A stretch of 64,000 nt of DNA from positions 1 to 64,000 of the forward strand of contig CALEHQ010000041.1 of NCBI GenBank assembly GCA_937876315.1, in the 5' to 3' direction. This document shows, piece after piece, positions 15,020-24,648 of this stretch. The number at the start of each line of letters is the position of its first letter. Position 1 is the first letter of the stretch. This DNA is from an uncultured Actinomycetes bacterium. Its GTDB lineage: Bacteria > Actinomycetota > Acidimicrobiia > Acidimicrobiales > Acidimicrobilacustridaceae. A model generated the notes under the pieces. It did not search any database and had not been told where the DNA came from. It saw only the letters and a list, made by a program, of their open reading frames with translations. Both the position numbers and the translations under genes were made by a program.

Positions 15020-17482
15020 TCAGTCCGCTCCGTCGAGTTCCTCGGGAGTCATCAGAACGGTGCGAGCTTTCGAGCCCTCGGACGGGCCGACGACTCCGCG
15101 CTGTTCGAGAAGATCCATAAGGCGACCGGCTCGAGCGAAACCGACCCGAAGTTTGCGCTGCAGCATTGATGTTGAACCAAGTTGCGAGCGAACGACCAAC
15201 TCCATGGCCTGGGCCAACAGATCATCGTCGTCATCGTCGCCGCCGGCCATCCCACCAGCACTGGTGCCAGTAGAGGACTCTTCGCTTCCCTGCACGGTGT
15301 CGTCATAGGCAACGTCGGGAGACTGCTGGCGCCATGCGGCCACAACCGCGCGCACCTCGTCTTCGGTGACCCAAGCGCCCTGGATCCGCTGAGCGATGCT
15401 CGACGATGGACCAAGCAACAACATGTCGCCGCGACCAAGAAGTTTCTCGGCACCACCCTGATCGAGGATGACTCGGGAATCGGCGAGGCTCGACACCGCA
15501 AAAGCCAAACGTGCAGGAACGTTGGCTTTGATTACGCCGGTAATGACATTGACGGATGGACGCTGCGTCGCGATCACCAAGTGGATGCCGACCGCTCGAG
15601 CCATCTGCGCGATTCGACAAATAGAATCTTCGACGTCGCGCGCAGCAACCATCATGAGGTCATTGAGCTCGTCGACCACCACAAGGATGTACGGCAGGCG
15701 GTTGTATTCGATACCCATCTCGGGCTGATCGACAACCTCGCCACGATCGAAGGCCGAGTTGTAGCCATCGATGTCGCGGAAACCACATTCAGAAAGAAGG
15801 TCGTAGCGACGTTCCATTTCCTTCACGGTCCAAGACAACGCATTTGCTGCCTTCTTCGGATTTGTCACAACTTGCGTGAGCAAATGTGGAAGGCGATTGT
15901 ACTGACCAAGTTCTACACGCTTGGGGTCGATGAGAATCAGACGAACCTGATCAGGTGTCGAGCGCATGAGGATCGACGTAAGCAACGAATTGATGCACGA
16001 AGACTTACCAGCACCCGTTGCGCCGGCGATAAGGATGTGCGGCATCTTCGAAAGATCAGCCAAAACCGAACGTCCGTTGATGTCACGACCAATCGCAACT
16101 TCAAGGGGATTCTTCGCCGCCTTCGCTTCGGGTGACGCAAGGATGTCTCCGACGGCAACAAGCTGGCGATTGTCATTCGGCACTTCGACACCGATGGCCT
16201 GCTTGCCGGGAATTGGGGCAAGGATTCGCACATCGGGTGAAGCCATCGCATATGCGATGTCTTTGTGAAGGCTCGTGACTTTCGAAACCTTCACACCAGG
16301 AAGCAGTTCGAGTTCGTAACGCGTAACGGTCGGACCCACGACCATGCCAACCAGTTTTGTTTGGACACCGTGTTCAGCAAGCGCTGCTTCAAGAAGGCGA
16401 CCGCGATCTTCGACCATCTTCTTATCGACCTGTTGCGCAACCGAACGATCGAGCATCTTTAGCGAAGGCAACTTCCAGTTGACCTTTCGTTCCTTTGGAA
16501 GCGGCATCGTGAGCTGCTCGGACTTCGCCGGCGGCACATCGCCGGTCGGAACATGAATATCGAGTTCGTCGGCAACGGGCTCATCGTCGGAACCGGCGAC
16601 AAACAACAGCGAATCATCATCGAACGAATCGGCGGGTTCGCCGTCGGGGTCGATGAGTTCGGCGAGCATTGGCTCCGACTCGTCATCCCAGCCTTCTTCG
16701 CCAGTTGAACTGCCGTCGTAAAGGATTGGCACGATGACGTCCTCGACATCATCACCGTCTTCGCCTTCGGACTTGAGTTCGAACAATGAGCCCATGCCAC
16801 GCTTCATCGCACCCTGCACTGGTTTAACCCCATCGGCAGTTTTGCGGGCGGCTGTGCGTACAGAGATCCCAGTAGCGATCACGAGACCAACGACAATCAA
16901 TGCAATAAACACAAGGCCGGCGCCCCACACTGCAAGCGCTTTTTCAAGTGGAGTGCCAACAACAGCACCGACATAGCCACCCGCAGCCATGAACTCCTCG
17001 AGAGGCATCCCGAATTCAGGACGACCCTTCGTCAGATGCAACAAACCAGCTACGGCGACGAATATCAAGACAACGCCGACGCCAAGACGTCCTGCAGAAA
17101 ATCGAGGTGCCCCTTGCGCGTCTCGAGGGCCGCGCAGCAATAGTGCGCCACCGACGACGAGGACGGGTGGAAGGAAGACGCGGAGTCCACCAACAAGTGC
17201 ACCGGCAACCTCTGCCAGTCCGCGGCCGAGCGGACCAGCAAGGTTGCCGTAGACGCCGAGAGCGGTCAGCAGCCCAAGTGCTACGAGCGCAACCCCCCAT
17301 ACGTCATGACCATGACCCGCGAATGCTTCACGAACCGGACCCGGAGGGCGAGCGGCGGCAGATGACCGACCCTTGGGCGCGGCGGAACGCCGCTTGGCAC
17401 CGGGCTTCTTCGCGCTGGAGTTCTTGGTGGACGCTTTGCGCGTTGAGGACGATCGTTTCGGAGGACTCTGTTTTGTGGCCAC
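15020..17482 (-). CDS. ftsK: FtsK/SpoIIIE DNA translocase
   Basis: Membrane-anchored DNA pump that moves chromosome termini through the septum and activates Xer recombination at dif. The product is 820 aa. A Lys/Ser-rich start (1-45) leads to about four membrane segments (60-205), then an acidic linker (235-310), then the motor with Walker A GATGAGKS at 487-494. Walker B reads VVVDELNDLMM instead of the usual DELADLMM. The winged-helix gamma domain that reads KOPS is at the end (from about GSTSMLQRKLRVGFARAG). The start is a GTG at 17482. Its partner xerC is at 53.8 kb. Confidence 0.95.
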   Translation of the reverse strand: MATKQSPPKRSSSTRKASTKNSSAKKPGAKRRSAAPKGRSSAAARPPGPVREAFAGHGHDVWGVALVALGLLTALGVYGNLAGPLGRGLAEVAGALVGGLRVFLPPVLVVGGALLLRGPRDAQGAPRFSAGRLGVGVVLIFVAVAGLLHLTKGRPEFGMPLEEFMAAGGYVGAVVGTPLEKALAVWGAGLVFIALIVVGLVIATGISVRTAARKTADGVKPVQGAMKRGMGSLFELKSEGEDGDDVEDVIVPILYDGSSTGEEGWDDESEPMLAELIDPDGEPADSFDDDSLLFVAGSDDEPVADELDIHVPTGDVPPAKSEQLTMPLPKERKVNWKLPSLKMLDRSVAQQVDKKMVEDRGRLLEAALAEHGVQTKLVGMVVGPTVTRYELELLPGVKVSKVTSLHKDIAYAMASPDVRILAPIPGKQAIGVEVPNDNRQLVAVGDILASPEAKAAKNPLEVAIGRDINGRSVLADLSKMPHILIAGATGAGKSSCINSLLTSILMRSTPDQVRLILIDPKRVELGQYNRLPHLLTQVVTNPKKAANALSWTVKEMERRYDLLSECGFRDIDGYNSAFDRGEVVDQPEMGIEYNRLPYILVVVDELNDLMMVAARDVEDSICRIAQMARAVGIHLVIATQRPSVNVITGVIKANVPARLAFAVSSLADSRVILDQGGAEKLLGRGDMLLLGPSSSIAQRIQGAWVTEDEVRAVVAAWRQQSPDVAYDDTVQGSEESSTGTSAGGMAGGDDDDDDLLAQAMELVVRSQLGSTSMLQRKLRVGFARAGRLMDLLEQRGVVGPSEGSKARTVLMTPEELDGAD

Positions 17483-17641
17483 AGGGGTACGCGTTTCTAA
17501 CGTGGCCCCTTCTCCGCTCGCCGTCTATGAGGTTACCCAAACCGTCGGGCATCGGTGCGGATAAGCCATGGCTTGCCCAAATAGCCCGAGATTTCGACCG
17601 TACCGGCAGTAGAGTGCCCTCAACAGAGGGAATGACCATCA

Positions 17642-18892
17642 ATGGCCATCAAGCGTTTACTTGCGATTTTGTTCGCGGCTGTCCTCGGGTTCGCCGCAGT
17701 CGGCTGCTCATCAGACGATCAGAAGTCCTCATCGACATCAGTAGAGGTGACGATGGTCAAGGGGTCGCCGGACCTCCCCGACTTTTACGGCGTGCCCGAC
17801 CCCCTGCCTGCAGGCAAGCCCGGCCAGCTCATCAATTCTGAAAGCGTCAATGCACCAGGGCTCAACGGAACAATGTCGCGAGTGATGTACCACTCGACCA
17901 CTATCAACGGTCAGGACATTGCGGTCACCGGACTCATCCTCATTCCAAAGGGGACCGCGCCAAGCGGCGGTTGGCCGATCATTACCTGGGCGCATGGCAC
18001 GACTAGCATCGCCGACGCGTGCGCTCCATCACTCAAGCCCGATGAGTTCGTCACGTCGGCGAACGGATTGCTCGACGCCGGCTACCTCGTCGTTGCTACC
18101 GATTATGAAGGCCTCGGCACCCCCGGTCGTCACCCTTACATTGTTGGTGAAAGCGAAGCCCGCGGCACCCTCGACATCGTGCGCATGGCTCAAACGTTCC
18201 CCAACGCAAACGCCTCAAAGCGGTACGTGGTTTGGGGTCATTCTCAGGGTGGACATGCAGCAATGTTCGCCGGATACATCGCCAAGACCTACGCACCTGA
18301 GATTGAACTCGTCGCCGATGTTGCTGGTGCCCCCCCTTCACAGTTGCTCCTCATCAATGCAGCTCTACAAACCAGTCCGTACAAGCACTACATCGCAATG
18401 GTTGCTGCTGCCATGAATGCCACGTATGGCGATCAGAAAGCTGATCTCACTCAGGTTCTTACCCCCGAGGGTCTCGACTTTTTAAAGAACATCGACACGA
18501 TGTGCAGTAGCGACCTCGGAAAGGCTGCCGCCGGCCTTGATTTCACGAAACTTCAGAAGGCTGACCCGTCGACAATTCCTGCTTGGAATCAACTCTTGAA
18601 GGACAACGACCCGGGGACCTTCACGGCGCCGATTCCCGTACCACTACTCATCATCCACGGTGGAAACGATGAACAAATTCCCGTTGTTTCCTCCGCTGCC
18701 TTGTTTGATCAACTGTGCAAGATCGGTCAGGTCGAACAACGTTGGGTGTTTGCCGATCAATCACATGCCGGCGTGATCGCTCCGTCATTCAGTTCCATGA
18801 TCAGTTGGATTGGCAATCGATTCGCAGGCAAGCCGATGCCCGACCCCATTGCTCCGGCTGGAGCAGTCGTTCAGTCCTGCCCCAGTAGTTAA
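17642..18892 (+). CDS. Secreted lipase-family lipoprotein
   Basis: Exported alpha/beta hydrolase of 416 aa, resembling the secretory lipase (LIP) family. The signal peptide LLAILFAAVLGFAAVGC ends in a plausible but weak lipobox (Ala at -3), so it is probably membrane-tethered. The nucleophile lies in GHSQGGH. An Asp (IHGGNDEQIP) and a His (DQSHAG) complete a triad in the usual order. AHGTT near the front fits an oxyanion site. The ATG at 17642 has GAGGGA upstream. It lies alone between ftsK and the bio genes. The substrate is unknown; triacylglycerol or other esters are likely. Confidence 0.8.
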   Translation: MAIKRLLAILFAAVLGFAAVGCSSDDQKSSSTSVEVTMVKGSPDLPDFYGVPDPLPAGKPGQLINSESVNAPGLNGTMSRVMYHSTTINGQDIAVTGLILIPKGTAPSGGWPIITWAHGTTSIADACAPSLKPDEFVTSANGLLDAGYLVVATDYEGLGTPGRHPYIVGESEARGTLDIVRMAQTFPNANASKRYVVWGHSQGGHAAMFAGYIAKTYAPEIELVADVAGAPPSQLLLINAALQTSPYKHYIAMVAAAMNATYGDQKADLTQVLTPEGLDFLKNIDTMCSSDLGKAAAGLDFTKLQKADPSTIPAWNQLLKDNDPGTFTAPIPVPLLIIHGGNDEQIPVVSSAALFDQLCKIGQVEQRWVFADQSHAGVIAPSFSSMISWIGNRFAGKPMPDPIAPAGAVVQSCPSS

Positions 18893-19068
18893 TCGAGCAG
18901 GTCACCATGGTCGCGACATGCGGCCTCATAACCCGCGGTATGAACCTTCACACGCAAACGACGTCCGCACTCGGGGCAGAACCGCGGTGGATCAAGTTCG
19001 CGTCGACACGCAATATCTGGATGTTTGGCTATCGCAGTGCCGCACCAACGGCAGTACGTCGTGGTCAC
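18889..19068 (-). CDS. bsaP: Biotin synthase auxiliary protein, zinc-ribbon type
   Basis: Small protein of 59 aa with CRWC and CPEC pairs (Cys6/9 and Cys31/34) and further cysteines at 21 and near the end (ACRDHGD). The segment PPRFCPECGRRL resembles the actinobacterial BsaP proteins encoded just after bioB, which support BioB activity; that link is from family knowledge. The start is GTG at 19068, just after the bioB stop; a TTG at 19074 would overlap the bioB stop. The stop overlaps that of the convergent lipase gene by 3 nt. The cysteines suggest metal or Fe-S binding. Confidence 0.72.
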   Translation of the reverse strand: MTTTYCRWCGTAIAKHPDIACRRELDPPRFCPECGRRLRVKVHTAGYEAACRDHGDLLD

Positions 19069-19070
19069 AC

Positions 19071-20138
19071 TCAAATGGCCTTGGACAGCGCGCCAATCGG
19101 CATCTGAAGATCAGACAGCATCTGCAGATCTTCTTCGGGTGAGCGTCCCAACGTCGTCAGGTAGTTGCCGACGATGAGGGCGTTGATTCCGGAGGTGAGA
19201 CCGAGTGCTTGAAGTTCCCGCAAGGTGACTTCGCGTCCGCCCGCATAGCGCAGGATGACTGACGGGAGCCCGAGTCGGAACAACGAGATCCAGCGAATGG
19301 CCTCAAGCGGTTCAGTAAGCGGAAGACCAGCGAACGGCGTACCGGGGCGCGGATTAAGAAAGTTCAGGGGAACTTCGGCGGGATCAACAGCACGCAATTG
19401 ACCAATGAGTTCCAGACGCTGATCGATGCTCTCGCCCATTCCAAGAAGAACTCCGCAGCACAGTTCCATGCCCTGCTCGCGAATGAGTTGGCAAGTGTCG
19501 AAACGTTCCGCCCATGTATGGGTCGTCACCACGTTTTCAAAGAAGGATTCTGCGGTCTCAAGGTTGTGGTTGTAACGATGAACGCCAACCTCGGCGAATC
19601 GTTTTGCCTGTGCCTCAGTCACGATGCCGGCGCTTACAGCAACATTGAGGCCGACTTCGTCCTGAACAAGCGGAACCAGTTCGCAGATGCGATCCATCGT
19701 GCGTTCATCTGGTCCACGGATGGCCAGCACGATGCAGAATTCCGTAGCGCCGAGTGCAGCGGTTTCGCGCGCTGCGGCAAGCACGTCAGCGGTGTCAAGG
19801 AACGGCATCGCTTGCACAGGAGATTCAAACTTCGCTGACTGGCTGCAGAAGTGACAATCCTCGGGGCAGCCACCGGTCTTGGCGGAAAGAATGCCTTCGA
19901 CCTCGACCGTGTCTCCGCACCATTCGAGACGGACTTCGTGGGCGAGCGCTGCGAGGGCCGGGACTGCCGAATCAGGAACATCGGCAAGCGCAGCGAGTTC
20001 CTCGAGGCTCAGTTGGCGGCGTTCATCGAGCAGAGCGACACCCGCCGCACGGATGGCAGCACGAGCCGCTTCGGGGGTAAGCCGGTCGCGAATCTCGGCA
20101 GGAACTTTCGGAGTGAGTGAGACGGGCACATCAGGCAT
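19071..20138 (-). CDS. bioB: Biotin synthase
   Basis: Radical-SAM enzyme that inserts sulfur into dethiobiotin. The product is 355 aa. The 4Fe-4S triad is Cys91, Cys95 and Cys98 in GGCPEDCHFCSQS, and the YNHNLETAE and NFLNPRPGTP motifs of the TIM barrel are present. The usual N-terminal extension (about 45 residues) precedes the barrel. The ATG at 20138 lacks a clear Shine-Dalgarno sequence. No bioA, bioD or bioF lies nearby, so biotin genes are scattered in this genome. It is followed immediately by the BsaP-like gene. Confidence 0.95.
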   Translation of the reverse strand: MPDVPVSLTPKVPAEIRDRLTPEAARAAIRAAGVALLDERRQLSLEELAALADVPDSAVPALAALAHEVRLEWCGDTVEVEGILSAKTGGCPEDCHFCSQSAKFESPVQAMPFLDTADVLAAARETAALGATEFCIVLAIRGPDERTMDRICELVPLVQDEVGLNVAVSAGIVTEAQAKRFAEVGVHRYNHNLETAESFFENVVTTHTWAERFDTCQLIREQGMELCCGVLLGMGESIDQRLELIGQLRAVDPAEVPLNFLNPRPGTPFAGLPLTEPLEAIRWISLFRLGLPSVILRYAGGREVTLRELQALGLTSGINALIVGNYLTTLGRSPEEDLQMLSDLQMPIGALSKAI

Positions 20139-20181
20139 GGCGCAAGGGTACGCGGCGGAAACCCTAGGGGCGAACGCCGGC

Positions 20182-21936
20182 TCAGGCTTCCATGACGACG
20201 GGCACGATCATCGGCCGCCGCTTGGTCTTTTCGTTCACGAAACGGCCCGCCGCCCGCCGGACGACCCGCTGGACGTTCTCGATATCGCTGCGGCCATTCC
20301 GGAAGAGCTCGGCGATGGCCTCGCGCACCTGATCGGCGCACTGATCGAGCAGTTCCTCGGCCTCGGGAGCGTGGACCCAGCCTCGGGTGATGATTTCGGG
20401 GCCAATCATGGTGGTGCCGTGTTCTATGTCGACACCGACGATGACCACAACGACGCCTTCTTCGGCAAGGACTCGGCGGTCGCGAAGAACGCCCGAACCG
20501 ACATCGCCGATGATGCCGTCGACATAGAGATAGCCAGCCGGCACCTGTGCCGTGGGACGAAGACCCGTATCGTCGAGCGTCACCTGGTCGCCATCGGTGC
20601 ACACGATGATCTTCGATGCAGCAACACCCATCGTGCGAGCCAACTTTGCGTGGGCAACAAGATGGCGGTACTCGCCGTGCACCGGAATGAAATGTTCGGG
20701 TCGGGTAATCGACAAGATCATTTTGAGATCTTCGGCTTTGGCATGACCCGATGCATGAACATCGGAAATACCCGAGTGCACAACTTCAGCGCCAGCGCGC
20801 ACCAAACCATCGATGACTTTCGAAACGTCTGTTTCGTTGCCGGGAATCGGGTGCGAACTCATGATGACAACATCGGTTCCACTGAGCGTGAGCCAACGAT
20901 TCTCGTTCGCTGCCATAAGGGCAAGCGCTGACATTGGTTCGCCCTGCGAACCAGTCGAAATCACACAAACCTTTTCAGGAGGAAGATCGCCAACATCGGC
21001 GATATCCATAAGGCGCGACTCAGGAATGTTCAGCAAACCCATTTCGCGAGCCATGCGCACGTTCTTTTTCATCGACATGCCCATCGTGGCAATAACACGA
21101 TCGAAAGAAATTGCAGCATCGGCGATTTGTTGAACGCGATGGATATGACTGGCAAAGCAGGTCGTGATGATGCGACGGCCTTCGTAACGATGGAAAAGGT
21201 CGTACAGCACCGCGCCTACTGAGGTTTCTGACGCAGCGTGTCCGTGCTCTTCGGCGTTGGTGCTGTCGGACAACAACAAACGAATGCCCTCGGTGGACGC
21301 AATAGCGCCGATACGAGCGAGATCGGTGAGCCGACCATCGACCGGTGTGAGGTCGAGTTTGAAATCACCGGTGTGCAAGATCACGCCTTGGGGCGTGTGG
21401 AACGCCGTAGCGATGCCGTGCGGCACAGAGTGGGTTACCGGAATGAACTCAACGTCGAACGGGCCGATCATTCGACGTTCGCCATCAACAACAGGAATGA
21501 ACTCGGTGCGATCGAGTAGACCTGCTTCCTCGATGCGATTACGAGCAAGACCAAGAGTCAGCGCTGATCCGTAGATCGGGAACTCAAGTTCACGCAGAAG
21601 GAACGACAGGCCGCCAGTGTGGTCTTCGTGACCATGTGTTGCGATGCATCCGATGATGCGATCTGCGTTTTCGCGCAAGTACGTGAAATCAGGAAGGACA
21701 AGATCGATCCCGAGCATGTCGAGGTCGGGGAACATCAGCCCGCAATCAAGAAGAAGGATCTTGCCTTCCACCTCGATACACGCGCAGTTGCGGCCGATTT
21801 CACCAAGACCACCGAGGAATGTCACCGAAACTGGCGTCCCTTGCGAGTCGCGGACCTTCGGGGCTTTCTCTGACGCGTCGCCCTTCTTGGACTTCGCCTT
21901 TGATTTCGACTTGGGCTTTGCTCCGTCGCGACTCAC
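20182..21936 (-). CDS. rnj: Ribonuclease J
   Basis: Metallo-beta-lactamase/beta-CASP ribonuclease with endo- and 5'-3' exonuclease activity, a central mRNA decay and rRNA maturation enzyme. The product is 584 aa. A Lys/Ser-rich tail of about 35 residues precedes the core. Zinc motifs are HGHEDHTGG, SVPHG, TGDFKLD and PVHGEYRHL; the beta-CASP part has SDSTNAE. The start is GTG at 21936, with GTGA overlapping the dapA stop. The dapA-rnj pairing is conserved in actinobacteria. Confidence 0.95.
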   Translation of the reverse strand: MSRDGAKPKSKSKAKSKKGDASEKAPKVRDSQGTPVSVTFLGGLGEIGRNCACIEVEGKILLLDCGLMFPDLDMLGIDLVLPDFTYLRENADRIIGCIATHGHEDHTGGLSFLLRELEFPIYGSALTLGLARNRIEEAGLLDRTEFIPVVDGERRMIGPFDVEFIPVTHSVPHGIATAFHTPQGVILHTGDFKLDLTPVDGRLTDLARIGAIASTEGIRLLLSDSTNAEEHGHAASETSVGAVLYDLFHRYEGRRIITTCFASHIHRVQQIADAAISFDRVIATMGMSMKKNVRMAREMGLLNIPESRLMDIADVGDLPPEKVCVISTGSQGEPMSALALMAANENRWLTLSGTDVVIMSSHPIPGNETDVSKVIDGLVRAGAEVVHSGISDVHASGHAKAEDLKMILSITRPEHFIPVHGEYRHLVAHAKLARTMGVAASKIIVCTDGDQVTLDDTGLRPTAQVPAGYLYVDGIIGDVGSGVLRDRRVLAEEGVVVVIVGVDIEHGTTMIGPEIITRGWVHAPEAEELLDQCADQVREAIAELFRNGRSDIENVQRVVRRAAGRFVNEKTKRRPMIVPVVMEA

Positions 21937-22814
21937 GCGTACAACCGGCGATGCACCGCAAGGGCGCGTTCTTCAAGATCGTCGGGACCGAATCCCATCG
22001 GCGGTCGACATGGACCAGCAGGTTGACCAATAGCCCGCAACATCGCCTTGGTCGGCACAGGATTTGGATTGAGATCGCCAGTTTCGAACTCGTAACTCTC
22101 GATCATTCGAGCGTTGAGTTGCTGCGCACGAACGACGTCGCCAGCTTGGAACGCTTGAATCATTTGTGCCATGACCGGAGCGGCCCAATGGGTTGCAACT
22201 CCGATCACACCGACGGCGCCAACGGCAAGGAGCGAAAGCGTGAGCGGATCGTCGCCGCTGAAGACTTCGAACCCATCAGGGGCATCGGCAATGAGGCGGG
22301 CGGTTGCTCCAGGATCGCCAGCTGCATCTTTGAGCCCAACCACGTTGGGGATCTCGGCGGCCATCCGGAGGATGAGGTCGGAGCCGATCTTGCACCCGGT
22401 GCGAACCGGGATGTCGTAAACAATGACGGGCAATTCTGTGGCTTCACAAACGTGACGGAAATGCGCCTCGATGCCTGCCTGCGAAGGGCGGTTGTAATAC
22501 GGAGTGACAATCAGGACGGCATCCATACCCGCATCGGCAGCGGCTGAGGTGAGTTCTGCCGCATGACGGGTGTCGTTGGTTCCTGAACCAGCGATGAGAG
22601 GAACGTCGACGGCTGCTCGGACAGAGCGCCACAGTGCGATCTGTTCCTCGTCGGTCAGACAGGCAGCCTCGCCAGTCGTGCCGCTGAGGACGAGTGCGTC
22701 GTTACCTTGAGCGACAATCCAACGCGCCAGTTCGGCGGCACCTTCATGGTCGAGTTCGCCATCGGCGGTAAATGGGGTGACCATTGCGGTGATCACCGAA
22801 CCGAAACGTGACAT
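21933..22814 (-). CDS. dapA: 4-hydroxy-tetrahydrodipicolinate synthase
   Basis: Condenses pyruvate with aspartate semialdehyde, opening the DAP/lysine branch. The product is 293 aa. It has GTTGEAACL for substrate binding, the catalytic Tyr in YDIPVRTG, and the Schiff-base Lys in VVGLKDAAGD. I start at ATG 22814 (MSRFGSVITAMVTPF); an upstream in-frame start would add ten unrelated residues. It is coupled to rnj. A short hairpin at 22838-22854 separates it from the upstream gene. Confidence 0.95.
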   Translation of the reverse strand: MSRFGSVITAMVTPFTADGELDHEGAAELARWIVAQGNDALVLSGTTGEAACLTDEEQIALWRSVRAAVDVPLIAGSGTNDTRHAAELTSAAADAGMDAVLIVTPYYNRPSQAGIEAHFRHVCEATELPVIVYDIPVRTGCKIGSDLILRMAAEIPNVVGLKDAAGDPGATARLIADAPDGFEVFSGDDPLTLSLLAVGAVGVIGVATHWAAPVMAQMIQAFQAGDVVRAQQLNARMIESYEFETGDLNPNPVPTKAMLRAIGQPAGPCRPPMGFGPDDLEERALAVHRRLYA

Positions 22815-22837
22815 GGGTGTCACCGTACCAGCGCACC

Positions 22838-22854
22838 CCGCCATACCTTGGCGG
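22838..22854 (-). terminator. Small hairpin after the diiron-protein gene
   Basis: CCGCCA and TGGCGG pair across a 5-nt loop, 27 nt after the stop of the ferritin-like gene and upstream of dapA. The stem is only 6 bp and has no U-tract, so a terminator role is tentative. Confidence 0.35.
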
Positions 22855-22880
22855 ATTTGGCGGGAAACGCACGGGATCTA

Positions 22881-23999
22881 TCAGCGAGCAGAAGCGACTT
22901 CGCCTTCAGCAAGGGCGAAGGTCTCGTATTCCTCTTCGGTATCGGGCATGTGTTCGAAGTCGATCACACCGAGTTCGGTGAACTTCGTGCGGAGCCATGC
23001 ATCCCCAGCATCGAGAAGGCCGAGCTTCTTGCAGTTCGGGACGATCTTGGCAAACAACATTTGCTGGAACAGTTGCTGGGCCGGATCTTGCATCACGACG
23101 GTGACAGCTTCTTTTACAGGAACACCCATGCGATCCCACACTTCCTGCTGGAGAAAGCGGTCACGCATTCGAACTGCGGCCTCAAACGCGAACTCTTGAC
23201 GTTCACGAATTTCTGCCTGCGTGAGCTCCTGGTAGTACTCCTTGAGCGTGAGAACACCGAACGCAACGTGACGAGCTTCATCGCTCATGACATAACGAAG
23301 CAGTTGCTTGAGGAGCGGTTCGGTTGTCATTTGGTGCATGAAGCCAAAGGCAGCGAGGGCAAGACCTTCAACCATGATCTGCATGCCCAAATAGGTCATG
23401 TCCCAGCGACTGTCCATGACGATGTCGTCGAGCAGCATCTTGAGATGAGCGTTGACCGGGTAGTGGCCTGACAGCTTCTCGTTGAGATACTTGGCAAACA
23501 CCTCGACGTGACGGGCCTCGTCCATTACCTGGGTTGAGGCGTAGTACTTGGCGTCGATCCACGGAACAGTTTCGACAATCTTTGCGGTGCAGAGCAGAGC
23601 CCCCTGTTCACCGTGCATGAACTGACTCAGAGTCCAGTTCTGTGACTGGATGCCAAGCTCTGTCCACTCTTTCTCGCCCCACTTTTCGAAGATGGTGCCA
23701 GTGACATCGAGACCCACACCACGGTTGTTGGCAGCCTGATTGGCCACCACAACCGCCTCTTGATCGACATTGATCGACCAGTCGAGATCAGTCTCACCGT
23801 TCCACTGTGAATTCTTTGCCTTCTCATACAACTTATTGAGAGCAGGGCGAGCACCCTTTTCGTAGTCCCAAGTGAAAATTGCGTCGGCATTGTCCTTGAC
23901 AGCGTGGATCGATGCTTCGACGTCGGTATTAGAGATCATGAGGATCTGCTCAACATCGTTCACGTCGCGTCGACCAATAATTTCTTCGGTGCTGGCCAT
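22881..23999 (-). CDS. Ferritin-like diiron protein, function unknown
   Basis: All-helical protein of 372 aa with the ligand pattern of a diiron carboxylate oxidase. Glu131 (HGEQGA), Glu161/His164 (DEARHVEVF), Glu211 (VEGLAL) and Glu241/His244 (DEARHVAFG) form the E, ExxH, E, ExxH set seen in ribonucleotide reductase R2 and related oxidases. I cannot place it in a characterised family. The ATG at 23999 follows a good GGAGAG-type site. It lies 13 nt after a TetR gene on the same strand, so the two form an operon and the regulator probably controls it. Oxygenation or desaturation of a hydrophobic substrate is a guess. Confidence 0.75.
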   Translation of the reverse strand: MASTEEIIGRRDVNDVEQILMISNTDVEASIHAVKDNADAIFTWDYEKGARPALNKLYEKAKNSQWNGETDLDWSINVDQEAVVVANQAANNRGVGLDVTGTIFEKWGEKEWTELGIQSQNWTLSQFMHGEQGALLCTAKIVETVPWIDAKYYASTQVMDEARHVEVFAKYLNEKLSGHYPVNAHLKMLLDDIVMDSRWDMTYLGMQIMVEGLALAAFGFMHQMTTEPLLKQLLRYVMSDEARHVAFGVLTLKEYYQELTQAEIRERQEFAFEAAVRMRDRFLQQEVWDRMGVPVKEAVTVVMQDPAQQLFQQMLFAKIVPNCKKLGLLDAGDAWLRTKFTELGVIDFEHMPDTEEEYETFALAEGEVASAR

Positions 24000-24012
24000 G
24001 GTGCTCTCCTTC

Positions 24013-24645
24013 TCAGAAACTACGAATGGGATTAGGAAGACCTGCAGCAAGCGCAGGGGTGAGGGTAGGAATCAAGAATATTTCTACGAGGGCTCGGGCG
24101 AGCCCAGCGTCGGTGACGTCAATAATTGGAGCGGGTGATCGAAGGTGGTCGGTGACAACTCGCGCACACCACTCGCCCACATGTGCCGCAACTGCGGGTT
24201 CGACGAAACGCGAGAAGTTTGCCGTGCCCCATTTAGATGCTCGCTCGAAAAGCGGTTCAATCCGAACGGGTGAAATGAGCGTTGCGATTGTGTCGGGTTC
24301 GTCCACCAACAACTGCTGCACAACTGCATCGTTCGAGAGTTCCAGAACTGCGATATTGATCGTGCCTGCCACTGCTTCGGCAAGCGTTGCTGCGTGATCG
24401 GTGACCTGCGAACACGAAGCGAAGATGCGATCGACTCCTTGGTCAAGCGTGACGTCGAGAAGTTCTGCTCGGCCACCGGGGAAATAGCGATAGACGGTCG
24501 CTCGACCACACCCGGCCGATGAGGCAATGTCATCAACACTTGTTGCCCGGAGGCCTTGTGACGCGATCAGCCGACCAGCGGCCGCGACGATTCGATCAGG
24601 GACCGAAATGTCTTGCTTCGCCTCGGCACATCCCGTCACTGTCAT
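24013..24645 (-). CDS. TetR/AcrR family transcriptional regulator
   Basis: 210-aa repressor-type regulator. The N-terminal helix-turn-helix (about 17-63) reads RIVAAAGRLIASQGL, then TSVDDIASSAGCGRATVYRYF, a textbook TetR match. The C-terminal ligand domain is not recognisable. Directly upstream of its ATG lies the inverted repeat TGAGACA-N13-TGTCTCA, which would place the regulator on its own promoter. It is cotranscribed with the diiron protein downstream, and both lie after SURF1 and an acyl-CoA ligase on the same strand. The inducer is unknown; a fatty acid or acyl-CoA would suit the neighbours. Confidence 0.85.
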   Translation of the reverse strand: MTVTGCAEAKQDISVPDRIVAAAGRLIASQGLRATSVDDIASSAGCGRATVYRYFPGGRAELLDVTLDQGVDRIFASCSQVTDHAATLAEAVAGTINIAVLELSNDAVVQQLLVDEPDTIATLISPVRIEPLFERASKWGTANFSRFVEPAVAAHVGEWCARVVTDHLRSPAPIIDVTDAGLARALVEIFLIPTLTPALAAGLPNPIRSF

Positions 24646-24648
24646 AAA

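Noticed and set aside
19879-20931. 350-aa plus-strand frame
   Set aside because: Spans the antisense of bioB and rnj; both minus genes have full family motifs.
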